DNA of 64,000 nt from Levilactobacillus yonginensis (GCF_003946265.1 NZ_RHNO01000003.1:1-64000); one strand, 5' to 3'. Positions 43,776 through 52,710 are shown, numbered from the stretch's first letter. The notes: generated from the sequence alone by a model not told the origin. Numbers and translations: made by a program.

Positions 43776-43962
43776 TGGCCGCCTGCGGTTAGCAGGAACC
43801 GTGCTGTGGGGCAACCCCTGAAGCCTCGAAAATCACGAGTCTTCAGCGGCGACTTGAAACCTCACCCAAACCGTGAGTTTCCAAGCTCGGCCCAGACTCT
43901 AAGCGGAGAAGCCCCCTCCGCTAAGACTCTCGACACTGCTCGGTTCCTGCTAACCTCCGGCT
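43776..43962 (+). repeat. Structured repeat family A, copy A8
   Basis: P1 of 14 perfect pairs, GGTTAGCAGGAACC (43787-43800) with 43942-43955. It points away from the start of the response-regulator gene, 40 bp upstream, in the same geometry as A6. Confidence 0.85.
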
Positions 43963-44150
43963 CAAAATGGCCAATCCTTTTAATTTTCTTGTACCACTTA
44001 ACTTGCTGAACCAAATCTATTACTCAGTGAATGACAAAATCCATCACCTGGTATCCTTTACAAACAGCCTACAGCCACTCAATTACTTAGCTGAAGGTTG
44101 TGCCACCTGAGTATGTTCGCCGACTGTTGACGTGGAAAAATACAATCAGA

Positions 44151-44336
44151 GCCGGAGGCGGCCAGGGATGGAGCCAGCCGTGAAAGTGGTGTTAGCTGGC
44201 GATTTTTTCAGCCAACTTACAGCACGGGCGACTTTGAAGACACGTGTTCTTCGTGGCTTCAAAGCGAGCGAGAAGACTGGTGGTCTTCCAGTCTGAAGCG
44301 TCCCCACAGCAGGCGGAATCCCTGGCCGCCGGAGCG
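44151..44336 (-). repeat. Structured repeat family A, copy A9
   Basis: P1 pairs GGCGGCCAGGGAT (44157-44169) with ATCCCTGGCCGCC (44318-44330). It faces A8 across 188 bp. Arm a is less regular than in other copies. Confidence 0.8.
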
Positions 44337-44780
44337 CGGTGAATTTAAACAATACTTGAGAAAAGGTACGTATTTCATCTTTCAACCTTCAGTTGCGTAG
44401 CAAAAAAACTTTCTGCTAGCAATCATCCCTAACGATACGTCAATTAGGGGACCCACGCAATCATTGCATCGCGCGGAACAATTAGACTTTAATTAGACAC
44501 TTTGGCAACCTTTCAGCCCAGCTGTTCACCGCATGAAATCCCCTGACATCCCAGTGAATCAGTGCCTACAATCCACTACCTAGCAGTCTGAAGTTATAGT
44601 GTACCTGCTTAACAATAACGCAACCTTAAGTTGTTTGCTTTACCAAACGCTAAATTTTTTCGAAGATTCGGCCATTGACTACGGAACTTACCTTAAAGTG
44701 AGGTAGACTTTTAACAAAGTAGTCTGCATGGTATCCTATTAAGGTCAGACATTTTGTTCGTCATCAACGGAGGGGTTTTC
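44337..44780. other. Upstream gap of the YfhO-like gene
   Basis: No ORF or repeat. The ribosome binding site GGAGGGG is at 44769-44775. Promoter elements are weak (TTAACA at about 44712, TATCCT at about 44733). Confidence 0.35.
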
Positions 44781-47507
44781 ATGAAGCAACAACGTCACAC
44801 TCTAGCTGCACTACGCGTTAGCCGCTGGGTGTATGGGGGAGCATTTTTACTGCCGCTGATCATCATGTGCGTGGTTTTCTTTGAACTAAAGATCACACCG
44901 TTTGGTCACCGGAACCTATTATTTAGCGATATGGGCGCACAATACATTCCCATTCTCGAGAATTTACGACACACGATTTTAAATGGACAATTCCACCTAT
45001 TTTCATTTTCACTAGGAACCGGTAGCGGCATCTTACCGTTGCTGACCTATTACGTCATCAGTCCGTTCAATTTACTGATCTTCCTATTCTCGGCGGCGCA
45101 CCTACCGACCGCCATCACCTGGATCATCATTTTAAAAATAAGTACGATTGGCCTCAGTATGGCCGTCTTCCTCCGCCACGCCTTCCTGCGCAGCGGCTGG
45201 TCCATGCTACTGTTCTCCACGGCCTTCAGTCTCTGTGGCTTCGTGGCGATGTATTTCTACGACATGATGTGGCTCGACGCCTTAATCTGGTTACCACTGG
45301 TTGCGTTGGGGCTTCACCGAATCGTTAGCCGGCACCGCTACGGGCTCTACACCGTCAGCTTAACCGCCACCATCATCTGTAACTACTACTTGGGCTACAT
45401 GACCTGCCTCTTCTCCGTCATGTACTTTATCTATTTGATTATTGAACATCAGCCCAACCCAACCCCGTTTAAAGACGTTTGGCACATGCACCTGGCTGCC
45501 GTCCGTCAATTCATGATTGGCTCGCTGTTAGCCGGCGGGATGTCCATGATCGTCCTGATTCCAACGGCGATGGGCATGTTACTGACTGGGAAAAATGCCA
45601 TGTTCGTGGCCAATTACCTGCCAACACCACTCTTTGGGCCGGAAGTCATGGCCCAGTTTGGTCCCCTGACCGGTAACTACCAGTCTCACCTATATCACGC
45701 GCCGTCTGTCTTCATGGGAACGTTGATGTTCCTGTTGCTCATCGTCTACTTCGTTTCTCCTCGCATTCGTGCGGTGGAAAAACGCCGGACCATGTGGCTG
45801 CTGATTGCTATGGGACTGAGTCTATTTGTGACCCTCTTCAATACCATCTGGCACATGTTCCAGCAACCAGCCGGTTTTCCGTTTAGAAACGTCTTCTTCT
45901 TCACATTCCTGGCGTTAACAACGGCCTACCGTGCTTGGCAAACTCGACCAGCCCAGACCATGAATGACCCGCAAAAGGTACTTGCTTTGGTCTGGGGCAT
46001 GGGTCTGTTGACGATTGGCTTTCTCTCAGCACAAGTCATCCCCCGCATCTGGGCGCGCTTCTTACCCAGCTACAACAACGACCTCTACTTACACAGCCAA
46101 CCGCAATTTCATTTACTCTGGCTGGCGCTGGGGCTCCTACTCCTAAACACCATGTTGCTGTTCATCAGTGAGTGGCGCCCAATTCGAATCGGTCTGCTAG
46201 GACTGCTCCTATCGGTCGAACTCGGGAGTAATTTCTACATGGGCACGCAGGGAATCAACTTTGGCTCACAAACCAAATTTGAAAAAGCATTTAAACAGGA
46301 CGCGGCCATTTTAAATAAGGTCCACGCCAACCGGCCTAAAGCCAACCTGCACCGAATCGACTATCAGCATTCCGAAATTGGCCAGGCATACAGTGGGGCT
46401 TACAACCACTACAACGATGCCATCATGTTCGACTATCCTGGCGTGAGCCTGTACAGTTCAACGTTGTTGGAACAATCACGCGTGTTCCAGCATGACTTAG
46501 GCTATTTTAGTGCCAACGTCCGCCGAATCAGTACTCAGGGTTACACGCATCTAACGGATACGTTACTGGGGGTGAAGTACCGGTTAAATGCCGGTAACGC
46601 CCACCCCGTCACCAAGTTGAGTGCCTACGCCGGTATCGGTTTCGCAGTACCTAAGGCAATGACCGACATCCAGCTGAATGACCAATCTGCCTTCTACAAC
46701 CAGCAGCGCGTATTGAACGCCCTGGGCGCGAAACACGACACGCTCGACCCTGTGACGGTTAAAAGTGTCGCTACCCGGCGGGCCAAGGTGGCCGAGGTCA
46801 ACAGCATTCCCGATAAAACCTACATTCCGGGTCCACGCTACCTGCAGACATTTACAGTCCGGGTCAATGCGACCGGTTTATTGCACGGTTATTCGCCGTC
46901 CAACACGCTGGTTTACTCCAGCCTGAAGGTCAACGGCAAGAGTGCTAAGCCGATGATCAATGCTGATGGTTACCGTTACATCTTCCGGCTTGGTCAGTTC
47001 ACCAAAGGTCAAACTTTAAAGATCAGCTACATTACGCAGGAACCCGCTGCGGGCTACAGTAACCAATTCGTTTCATTGAGTCAGTCGCGGTATGCCTCAC
47101 TAGTCACCCAGCTGAAACAAAACCGTTTCAAGCTCCGTAAAAATAGCGGGGTCTCCTGGTTGTCTGGTGACGTGACCGGTACCAAGCAAAAATCAATGCT
47201 GTACCTCGCCATCCCCAAGACGCCGGGCTGGTCGGCCACGGTGAATGGTCACCCGGTCAAGGTACAATCGGCCATGCACGCGCGGTCGGTCGTCCCTATC
47301 ATTCGCAATTACGACGGCATGATTGCCCTGCCGTTGCAACAAGGTAAGAACCACGTCACGTTGACGTACCGAACACCTGGCTTAAAGGTTGGTGCGCTCA
47401 TCAGTGCTGCCAGCTTCATCATCTTTGCCTTCCTGTGGGTCACCGTCGAGTGGCGACGCCCATTGGCTAAGCGGACGGATGATCAGAAGAAGGAACGTCA
47501 TTTCTAA
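44781..47507 (+). CDS. YfhO-family polytopic membrane protein
   Basis: A 908-residue membrane protein. The N-terminal half has about a dozen helices with the family motif LLFSDMGAQYIPILENLR just after the first helix, SFSLGTGSG, and WLDALIWLPLVALGL. A large extracytoplasmic domain (about 500-860) precedes a last helix near the C-terminus. YfhO proteins are GT-C-like enzymes; in Bacillus, Listeria and staphylococci members glycosylate lipoteichoic acid or wall polymers. A similar envelope role is inferred. ATG 44781 follows GGAGGGG. A terminator and family A copy A10 follow. Confidence 0.87.
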   Translation: MKQQRHTLAALRVSRWVYGGAFLLPLIIMCVVFFELKITPFGHRNLLFSDMGAQYIPILENLRHTILNGQFHLFSFSLGTGSGILPLLTYYVISPFNLLIFLFSAAHLPTAITWIIILKISTIGLSMAVFLRHAFLRSGWSMLLFSTAFSLCGFVAMYFYDMMWLDALIWLPLVALGLHRIVSRHRYGLYTVSLTATIICNYYLGYMTCLFSVMYFIYLIIEHQPNPTPFKDVWHMHLAAVRQFMIGSLLAGGMSMIVLIPTAMGMLLTGKNAMFVANYLPTPLFGPEVMAQFGPLTGNYQSHLYHAPSVFMGTLMFLLLIVYFVSPRIRAVEKRRTMWLLIAMGLSLFVTLFNTIWHMFQQPAGFPFRNVFFFTFLALTTAYRAWQTRPAQTMNDPQKVLALVWGMGLLTIGFLSAQVIPRIWARFLPSYNNDLYLHSQPQFHLLWLALGLLLLNTMLLFISEWRPIRIGLLGLLLSVELGSNFYMGTQGINFGSQTKFEKAFKQDAAILNKVHANRPKANLHRIDYQHSEIGQAYSGAYNHYNDAIMFDYPGVSLYSSTLLEQSRVFQHDLGYFSANVRRISTQGYTHLTDTLLGVKYRLNAGNAHPVTKLSAYAGIGFAVPKAMTDIQLNDQSAFYNQQRVLNALGAKHDTLDPVTVKSVATRRAKVAEVNSIPDKTYIPGPRYLQTFTVRVNATGLLHGYSPSNTLVYSSLKVNGKSAKPMINADGYRYIFRLGQFTKGQTLKISYITQEPAAGYSNQFVSLSQSRYASLVTQLKQNRFKLRKNSGVSWLSGDVTGTKQKSMLYLAIPKTPGWSATVNGHPVKVQSAMHARSVVPIIRNYDGMIALPLQQGKNHVTLTYRTPGLKVGALISAASFIIFAFLWVTVEWRRPLAKRTDDQKKERHF

Positions 47508-47518
47508 GTGAATTTTCT

Positions 47519-47551
47519 AGTGTCCAGGCCTGATTGCCTGGGCATTTTTTT
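47519..47551 (+). terminator. Terminator of the YfhO-like gene
   Basis: TGTCCAGGC / GCCTGGGCA hairpin followed by a seven-base T-run. Confidence 0.85.
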
Positions 47552-47579
47552 AATGAGCCTAAGGACAGACAGGATAGAT

Positions 47580-47769
47580 TGCCGCCTCCAGAGGTTGGGG
47601 GCAACCCTCGCTGTGGGGACCGGGGGAAGCCACAGAACGGTCTTCCCCCTCGACTTGAAACCTTGCCCAACCCGCAAGTTTCCAAGCTCGTCCCGTGGCC
47701 TAAGAACGAGCAACCCACTCGCCCTAACGCCACCGTCACAGCGAGCATTGTCCCCAACCTCTTCCGGCT
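47580..47769 (+). repeat. Structured repeat family A, copy A10
   Basis: P1 is 24 positions long (47592-47615 with 47737-47760) with only two mismatches. Arm a is GGGGGAAG / CTTCCCCC, arm b GAAACCTTGC / GCAAGTTTCC. Sense orientation 3' of the YfhO-like gene, after its terminator. Confidence 0.87.
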
Positions 47770-47993
47770 ACTTGACCTGTCTATCCGATACATTATGTGT
47801 ATTCTATTCAGCAATTTGTCCGCTATAGTGGATAGAAATATCCTGAAATTGAGATGTCACATACATTCATCTTTCCAGTTAAAAAGCCGACTCAAGTAAA
47901 TCACCCTCACCACTCTCACAAAACCAATGTCAGTCATGTATCACCCAACTAGCATTCATGCCGTAATCGCCATGTAAAGTTGCTGAACTACTG

Positions 47994-48350
47994 TAGCCAG
48001 CCAGTGCCAGGGAGGGTTCCCCGCAGTGTCGATGGTGTTGGTCTGGGCGAACTTCCCGGACTTACAGCATGGGATGTGTTTGAAGACTTGTTCGGGCTTT
48101 GAAGAAGGCTTCAAATCAAGTCGGAGGACCGCTCTTCAGGCCGCAGACGTGCCCCACAGCGGGGGCCCTCACTGGCACTGGCTGGCGGAGCCCCCGAATC
48201 TACAGCATGGGATGTGTTTGAAGACTTATTTGGGCTTTGAAGAAGGCTTCAAACCAAGTCGGAGGACCGCTCTTCAGGCCGCAGACGGTCCCCACAGCGG
48301 GGGCCCTCACTGGCACTGGCTGGCGGCACCCCCGCTTCCATAAAGCTAGC
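47994..48350 (-). repeat. Structured repeat family A, copy A11, with internal tandem duplication
   Basis: P1 starts at 47998 (CAGCCAGTGCCA) and can pair with TGGCACTGGCTG-type sequence at about 48171-48186 or again about 138 bp later. A 138-bp block (48063-48200) is repeated directly as 48201-48338 with a few substitutions, so the 3' half of the plus-strand reading occurs twice. It lies upstream of the secreted protein gene at 48402, pointing away from it. Confidence 0.83.
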
Positions 48351-48401
48351 GGTGTTCATTTCAAGAAAAGGGGTGTATCCTGAACGCAGGAGGGGATTTT
48401 T

Positions 48402-49223
48402 ATGACTGGATTACATAAATGGGGATTGGCTTTAGCCGTCACATTGCTCGCTGTTGGCGGTAGCGTCACCGGAGCTTCTGCGGCAACCAAGACCAAGGAT
48501 TTACCGTTCACGACGTACGTTCGGACCAAGAAGGCCATGACCATCGGGGCTAAGTTAAAGACCAAGGCCGGTTACCGAACCGTCTACGTTAAAAAGAATC
48601 AATTGTTGGCCGTTAGTACGGTCGATACCAAGCAAGTTGGCAAGAACTTTAAGGAATACGCGACCTTCACTCTGGGCGCAGTTCATTATGCTAAGATCAA
48701 GAACTTAAAATACAGTCCAAAAAAGATTCGGCTCAGTACTGCCAATTTCAAACCCGTCAAGACATTGAAGGCCCCCGTTCGCACACAGCTGTTACTCAAG
48801 GGAACGGGCTATAAGATAGGCCGCACCCGTGTTTACCAACCAGGCCTCGTGCTGACGCTGGATAACTATTTACAAACTTATAGCAAGTTCCAGCTTAAAA
48901 AATACGATGCCAACTGGCTCAATCCATCGACCGATGTCAGCGACCTCACGTTCATGAATAAGAAGCCACTCGACAGCGTTAAAGTAACGAAGCTGACCAA
49001 AAAGGGCAAGACCTACACCCTCGATTACAAGACGCCACTCAAGGGCTTCGCCGACAAAAAAATCAGTAAGCACCACTACCGTTTAACGATTAAGCAATTA
49101 GGCACTAGCAAGCAAAACTACCTGCCAATCGACGACACCTACGATGCTGCGGCTTCTTGGACCAATTACCAACTCAACAACAAGCCCTACTTCTCTGGGC
49201 AAATGGAATGGGGCCTCGACTAA
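48402..49223 (+). CDS. Secreted basic protein of unknown function
   Basis: A 273-residue exported protein. The signal peptide ends near ASAA (residue 27). The mature part is very basic and Tyr/Thr-rich with repeating short beta-strand patterns (YVKKNQLLAVS, HYRLTIKQLG) and ends GQMEWGLD. No known domain is recognised. The style resembles wall-associated SH3-like proteins of lactobacilli, such as those ending in DUF5776 elsewhere in the window, but no direct match is claimed. The ATG follows GGAGGGG. Its own terminator follows 75 bp after the stop, so it is probably monocistronic. Confidence 0.75.
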   Translation: MTGLHKWGLALAVTLLAVGGSVTGASAATKTKDLPFTTYVRTKKAMTIGAKLKTKAGYRTVYVKKNQLLAVSTVDTKQVGKNFKEYATFTLGAVHYAKIKNLKYSPKKIRLSTANFKPVKTLKAPVRTQLLLKGTGYKIGRTRVYQPGLVLTLDNYLQTYSKFQLKKYDANWLNPSTDVSDLTFMNKKPLDSVKVTKLTKKGKTYTLDYKTPLKGFADKKISKHHYRLTIKQLGTSKQNYLPIDDTYDAAASWTNYQLNNKPYFSGQMEWGLD

Positions 49224-49297
49224 GTCCCTACCCTTACTAACGAAATTGGGACCGAATTTGTCACCCATTTTCACGAAAAAAATCAGTTTTACAAAGA

Positions 49298-49343
49298 AAC
49301 GGTCCTCACCAACGGCTATGTGCCGGGGTGAGGACCGTTTTTA
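49298..49343 (+). terminator. Terminator of the secreted basic protein gene
   Basis: AACGGTCCTCACC / GGTGAGGACCGTT perfect stem followed by TTTAG. Confidence 0.85.
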
Positions 49344-49416
49344 GATTTAAGACTATAAGACAAGCAATTACTACTCACTGACCACACAAGTCAAAGAATA
49401 AGTTTCGTCAAGCCAT

Positions 49417-49601
49417 AGCCGGAGGTTGCCAGGATGGTAGCTGGCTGTGTCGACGGTGTTAGCTAGCGTCTCACAGCTAGCTTACAGCGTGGGACGAGCT
49501 GGGAGCCTCAGCGGTTTACCGAGGCTTCCAGTCGAGGCGTGAGACCGCACTATGGATCACGCCGGTCCCCACAGCCAGCCACCACTCTGGCAACCGTAGG
49601 T
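49417..49601 (-). repeat. Structured repeat family A, copy A12
   Basis: P1 covers 26 positions (49424-49449 with 49570-49595) with two mismatches. Arm a is GGCGTGAG / ATCACGCC-type, arm c TTAGCTAGC / GCTAGCTTA. Sense orientation, ending 9 bp from the stop of the antiporter gene. Confidence 0.88.
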
Positions 49602-49609
49602 GACTAAAA

Positions 49610-50806
49610 CTATTCTGCAGGTCGAACCTTGGAACGGTCGACTTGACCACGCCGCACATGATCCATCGCCCACCGTAACAGGAACGGTGCCAACAAGGTT
49701 GCGACGATGATGGCCGCAACGATGGCGGAATACCGGACTGGCGACATCAGTTTGGCTTGGTACCCAATTTGCGCGATGATCAGTGCCATTTCGCCTCGAG
49801 AAACCATTCCGGCACCAACCGCTGTGGAGCTTCCTAATGAGAAGCCGGCCATTTTGGCCCCAGCACCAGCACCAACCAACTTGGTCAAAACCGCCACGAT
49901 GGTCAGGACGGCGATGAACCCAATTTGCTTGCCCAGACCATTGAAATCCATATTCAGACCGATGCTGACGAAGAAGACCGGGATAAAGAGGGCGTACCCC
50001 ACCGGTTCGATGTGTCGATCAACCGTCGAACGCGCTGTGGTCTGTGAAATGGCGATACCGGCAAAGAATGCCCCCACCACGTCACTCAACCCAACCAGTT
50101 CGGCAACGTAGGCCATCCCAAAACATAAGATGATGGCCATCAACGTGGCGCCCATCGGAATCATCAGCCGGTCGCCAATTTTAGCCATGTAAGGCGCCAG
50201 CCAACGAACGACAAAGTAGATGGCCGCGAAGTAAATGACTTGTTCAATCGTCGTCAATAAGAGGCTGCTGGACTGAGCGGCACTCTCGCCAACGGCGGTT
50301 CCGGTCGTACTGACCAACACACTCAAAATCACAACGGCCAACACATCATCCACCACCGCAGCGCCCAGAATAGTGGTTCCTTCACGGCTGTTGAGGGCGT
50401 TCATTTCCTTCAACACTTCGACGGAAATTGAGACGGAGGTTGCGGCAAAAATCACGCTGATAAACAAACTTTCCGTGGTCCCCAGATTATAGAACATCCC
50501 GACCAAATAAGTGCCAATGACGGGAATCAACACGCCCATCAACGCGACTAGCACACTGGGTTTCAAATACCGTTTAAGCAGTTGGAGGTCACTTTCCAAC
50601 CCAGCGATGAACATCAGGATAATAACCCCGATTTCCGCAAAGCTTTCCAATGAATGGGACAGGGTAATCCAGCCTAAAACTGCCGGCCCCACCAGAACCC
50701 CCACTAGTAATTGCCCAATAACGGCGGGAATGCCAATTCGCGTACAGTAGTGCCCCACCACGGTTGTTGCCAATAGAATCAAGGTTAAGTCTTTTAATAG
50801 TTCCAC
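49610..50806 (-). CDS. CPA2-type Na+/H+ (or K+/H+) antiporter
   Basis: A 398-residue membrane antiporter with about 12-13 helices. Family marks: GIPAVIGQLLVGVLVGPAVLG near the N-terminus (residues about 25-45), FIAGLESD, and the paired acidic residues in GAAVVDDVLAVV that carry protons and ions in NapA-like proteins. It lacks a C-terminal TrkA nucleotide-binding domain, favouring NapA-like rather than KefB-like function. The ion is inferred. The start is GTG with AAGGAGG upstream. Between its promoter and start lies a terminator-like hairpin, suggesting attenuation. Confidence 0.87.
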   Translation of the reverse strand: MELLKDLTLILLATTVVGHYCTRIGIPAVIGQLLVGVLVGPAVLGWITLSHSLESFAEIGVIILMFIAGLESDLQLLKRYLKPSVLVALMGVLIPVIGTYLVGMFYNLGTTESLFISVIFAATSVSISVEVLKEMNALNSREGTTILGAAVVDDVLAVVILSVLVSTTGTAVGESAAQSSSLLLTTIEQVIYFAAIYFVVRWLAPYMAKIGDRLMIPMGATLMAIILCFGMAYVAELVGLSDVVGAFFAGIAISQTTARSTVDRHIEPVGYALFIPVFFVSIGLNMDFNGLGKQIGFIAVLTIVAVLTKLVGAGAGAKMAGFSLGSSTAVGAGMVSRGEMALIIAQIGYQAKLMSPVRYSAIVAAIIVATLLAPFLLRWAMDHVRRGQVDRSKVRPAE

Positions 50807-50823
50807 GAGTAGCCTCCTTCGAT

Positions 50824-51021
50824 TTAATGAGTCATTTTTTCAATAATTGCTGAATCCTTCACCCAGCATAGTCTTCCGGCGCTTAAATTGCGACCCGGTA
50901 GCCAGTCAATCAGGTGAGTAAATTTAGTCCATTTGCCTGCAAGCAAACAAAAAGCGACCGCCAAAAACGGTCCCCCCAACCCAAGGAGGACGCCGTTCTT
51001 GAAAGCAGTCGCTTCAACCAT
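50824..51021 (-). CDS. Possible 65-residue leader membrane peptide
   Basis: An ATG frame starts about 15 nt after the predicted transcript start and ends 18 bp before the antiporter gene. It encodes one hydrophobic segment (VLLGLGGPFLAVAFCLLAG) and then a basic part. It has no good Shine-Dalgarno site, and its first half overlaps the attenuator hairpin. It could be a translated leader that controls the hairpin, or simply noncoding. Confidence 0.25.
   Translation of the reverse strand: MVEATAFKNGVLLGLGGPFLAVAFCLLAGKWTKFTHLIDWLPGRNLSAGRLCWVKDSAIIEKMTH
50948..51014 (-). promoter_or_regulatory. Terminator-like attenuator in the antiporter leader
   Basis: On the minus strand AAGCGACTGC and GCGGTCGCTT form the base, and AACGGCGTCCTCC and GGGGGGACCGTT the upper stem, followed by TTTTTGTTTG. 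It lies downstream of the promoter and upstream of the antiporter gene, so expression requires read-through. Confidence 0.6.
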
Positions 51022-51041
51022 CTCTAATTCAATTAAGATTT

Positions 51042-51070
51042 ATTATACGGGAACCCCTGACAATCCGCAA
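51042..51070 (-). promoter_or_regulatory. Promoter of the antiporter transcript
   Basis: Minus-strand TTGCGG (51065-51070), 17-bp spacer, TATAAT (51042-51047). Confidence 0.6.
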
Positions 51071-51171
51071 CTCAGACGCCTCTGGCTAAAAAGTTCCAGT
51101 CAAAACATAAAGTTATTTACCCGCTGAACCCTGAATCGTGGTAGAATTGTATCGATTGTGAGGTGACGCGT

Positions 51172-51372
51172 GTGAAGTGGCTTGAATCTAATTTAGTCGT
51201 GATTTTCTGGGCGGTTATCTTCGGTGAAGTTGTTGGTTACATTGGCGGAACTCTGGAACAAATGACCTGGAAACCTCTACAAATGGGGATTTCAATGGCA
51301 GTTGTTGCTTTGATTGCGGTCAACGGAATCACGCTACTCAGCCGTGATGACCAAGCTTCGAGCGAAAAATAA
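51172..51372 (+). CDS. DUF2929 (YjzD-like) small membrane protein
   Basis: A 66-residue protein with two membrane helices: LVVIFWAVIFGEVVGYIGG and GISMAVVALIAVNGITLL, separated by a short loop, and an acidic/Lys tail. This matches the DUF2929 layout; the B. subtilis member YjzD lies near fatty-acid synthesis genes, but function is not established. The GTG at 51172 follows GAGGTG by 6 nt and is preferred to the GTG at 51163, which overlaps that site. It is divergent from the antiporter and ends with a good terminator. Confidence 0.75.
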   Translation: MKWLESNLVVIFWAVIFGEVVGYIGGTLEQMTWKPLQMGISMAVVALIAVNGITLLSRDDQASSEK

Positions 51373-51401
51373 CGCTCTGAATAAGCATGATCGTAAACTT
51401 T

Positions 51402-51432
51402 AGCCTTAGCATTTATGCTAAGGCTTTTTTTG
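51402..51432 (+). terminator. Terminator of the DUF2929 gene
   Basis: AGCCTTAGCAT / ATGCTAAGGCT followed by a T-run. Confidence 0.88.
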
Positions 51433-51455
51433 ACCGGTCAGGTGCAATATCGTTA

Positions 51456-51626
51456 CGGTGGTCAAGTGTGGAGCCTGTGGGACCGTCTAAAGCCTATGGT
51501 GCGGTCTTTAGACTCGACTTTAAGCCTCCAAATACGAGTCTTAAAGGTCGTCCTAGTCTTGTAAGATCAAGTAGCCCACTTGGTCTAACAAGACCGCCAC
51601 GGGCTCCGCACCTGACCACCTCCACT
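51456..51626 (+). repeat. Structured repeat family A, copy A13
   Basis: P1 covers 24 positions (51459-51482 with 51598-51621), one mismatch and two wobbles, but with a sequence unlike most other copies (GGTGGTCA at its base). Arm b is CTTTAAGCCTC / GAGTCTTAAAG, identical in style to family B. Sense orientation 3' of the DUF2929 gene. Confidence 0.8.
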
Positions 51627-51723
51627 AGCAACTAACCTGTAAATACAGACCTGCCTTCCCGACTAAAATCAGTTTATCTAGTGACTAGTGCTGTGGATCT
51701 AGCTATCATCAAAACCATACATA

Positions 51724-51775
51724 AAGAGCCTAGTTTGCTCGACGTAGTATCTACCGTCAACCAGACTAGGCTCAT
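51724..51775. terminator. Hairpin between A13 and A14
   Basis: GAGCCTAGT / ACTAGGCTC with a long loop. Weak T-tracts lie on both sides. Confidence 0.5.
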
Positions 51776-51848
51776 TTTAATTTAACGATTCATGAACACC
51801 ATCCGTACGCCAACCGATTCGAAGATGAAGCCAATTCCACCATCGGAG

Positions 51849-52029
51849 CCAGTGGCTGCCAGGGAGGGCCGGCCGTGTCGACGGTGTTGGCTAGCGTTTT
51901 TAAGCTAGCCTACAGCGTGGGACGAGCTTGGAGCTTCGGCGATTTACCGAAGCTTCAAGTCGAGGAGCGAGACCGCTCTTTGGCTCGCTCCGGTCCCCAC
52001 AGCGGGCCCTCCCTGGCAGCCGCAGGCGG
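51849..52029 (-). repeat. Structured repeat family A, copy A14
   Basis: P1 of 17 perfect pairs, GGCTGCCAGGGAGGGCC (51854-51870) with 52005-52021. Arm a GGAGCGAG / CTCGCTCC; arm b GAGCTTCGG / CCGAAGCTTC; arm c GGCTAGC / GCTAGCC. One of the cleanest copies. Sense orientation, 10 bp from the stop of the alarmone synthetase gene. Confidence 0.9.
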
Positions 52030-52038
52030 ACACCCTAA

Positions 52039-52710
52039 TCAACTACGCTTTTCCTCCGCCCGAATCTGGTTCTTGATGGCGTTCATGTCCTGATCGAGCT
52101 GATGTACCAACTCGGCCTTCGCCACCAGTTCATGCCGCAGCTCATCCTGATGCTGGACGTTTTTCTTATAACTCAATTCATGTTCCAACGAGGCCCAAAA
52201 GTTCATGGCAATCGTACGGATCTGTACCTCCACCGTTACTTCTTCGACGCCCGCCGCCAGAAAGACCGGGACTGCCAGAATTAAATGCAAGCTCCGATAG
52301 CCGTTTGGCTTGGGTTTCGATACGTAGTCCTTACGGTTCAAAATTTTAATATCCGGTTGCTTTTCTAACCGCCGCTCCATGGATAAAATATCGTCTTCAA
52401 ATCGCACAATAATACGGATACCCGCGATGTCATGCATTTGTTGCGGTAACGTCTCAAAATCAAAGGCCAAGTGTTTGCGCTGCACCTTTTCCAGAATGCT
52501 TTCCGGTGACTTGATACGAGACTGAAGACTATCCACCAACGTGTGCCCATTTTGAATCTGATACTCCTGGTCCAAGTAGTGAATCTTAGTCTCCACGACC
52601 TGCACAGCACTTCGATAATTCAACATCAGTGAACGAAACCGATCGATGGCCTCCAAGGATGTTGGATCATTGGCAAACTGGGCGGGTAAATTATTTGTCG
52701 TATCTGTCAT
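52039..52710 (-). CDS. relP: Small alarmone synthetase (RelP-like GTP pyrophosphokinase)
   Basis: A 223-residue cytoplasmic (p)ppGpp synthetase with a single RelA_SpoT synthetase domain and no hydrolase or TGS domain. Marks: HDIAGIRIIVRFEDDI, ILNRKDYVSKPKPNGYRSLHLI (residues about 127-148; nucleotide and GTP contacts) and VEVQIRTIAMNFWASLEHELSYK. The SLHLI and NFWASLEHELSYK forms fit RelP (YwaC) better than RelQ. Its ATG overlaps the stop of the upstream MFS gene by 4 bases (ATGA), so the two are co-translated. Family A copy A14 follows the stop. Confidence 0.87.
   Translation of the reverse strand: MTDTTNNLPAQFANDPTSLEAIDRFRSLMLNYRSAVQVVETKIHYLDQEYQIQNGHTLVDSLQSRIKSPESILEKVQRKHLAFDFETLPQQMHDIAGIRIIVRFEDDILSMERRLEKQPDIKILNRKDYVSKPKPNGYRSLHLILAVPVFLAAGVEEVTVEVQIRTIAMNFWASLEHELSYKKNVQHQDELRHELVAKAELVHQLDQDMNAIKNQIRAEEKRS

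Noticed and set aside
43806-44009. A 67-codon ORF and similar frames in copy A8
   Set aside because: It lies in the repeat, with recurring peptides such as QPLKPRK arising from repeat sequence.
47534-47899. A 121-codon ORF and two overlapping frames across copy A10
   Set aside because: They read through a terminator and the structured repeat, with no ribosome binding site or domain.
48026-48343. A 105-codon plus-strand ORF with two similar halves
   Set aside because: It lies wholly inside the duplicated part of family A copy A11; the protein repeat is a by-product of the DNA repeat.
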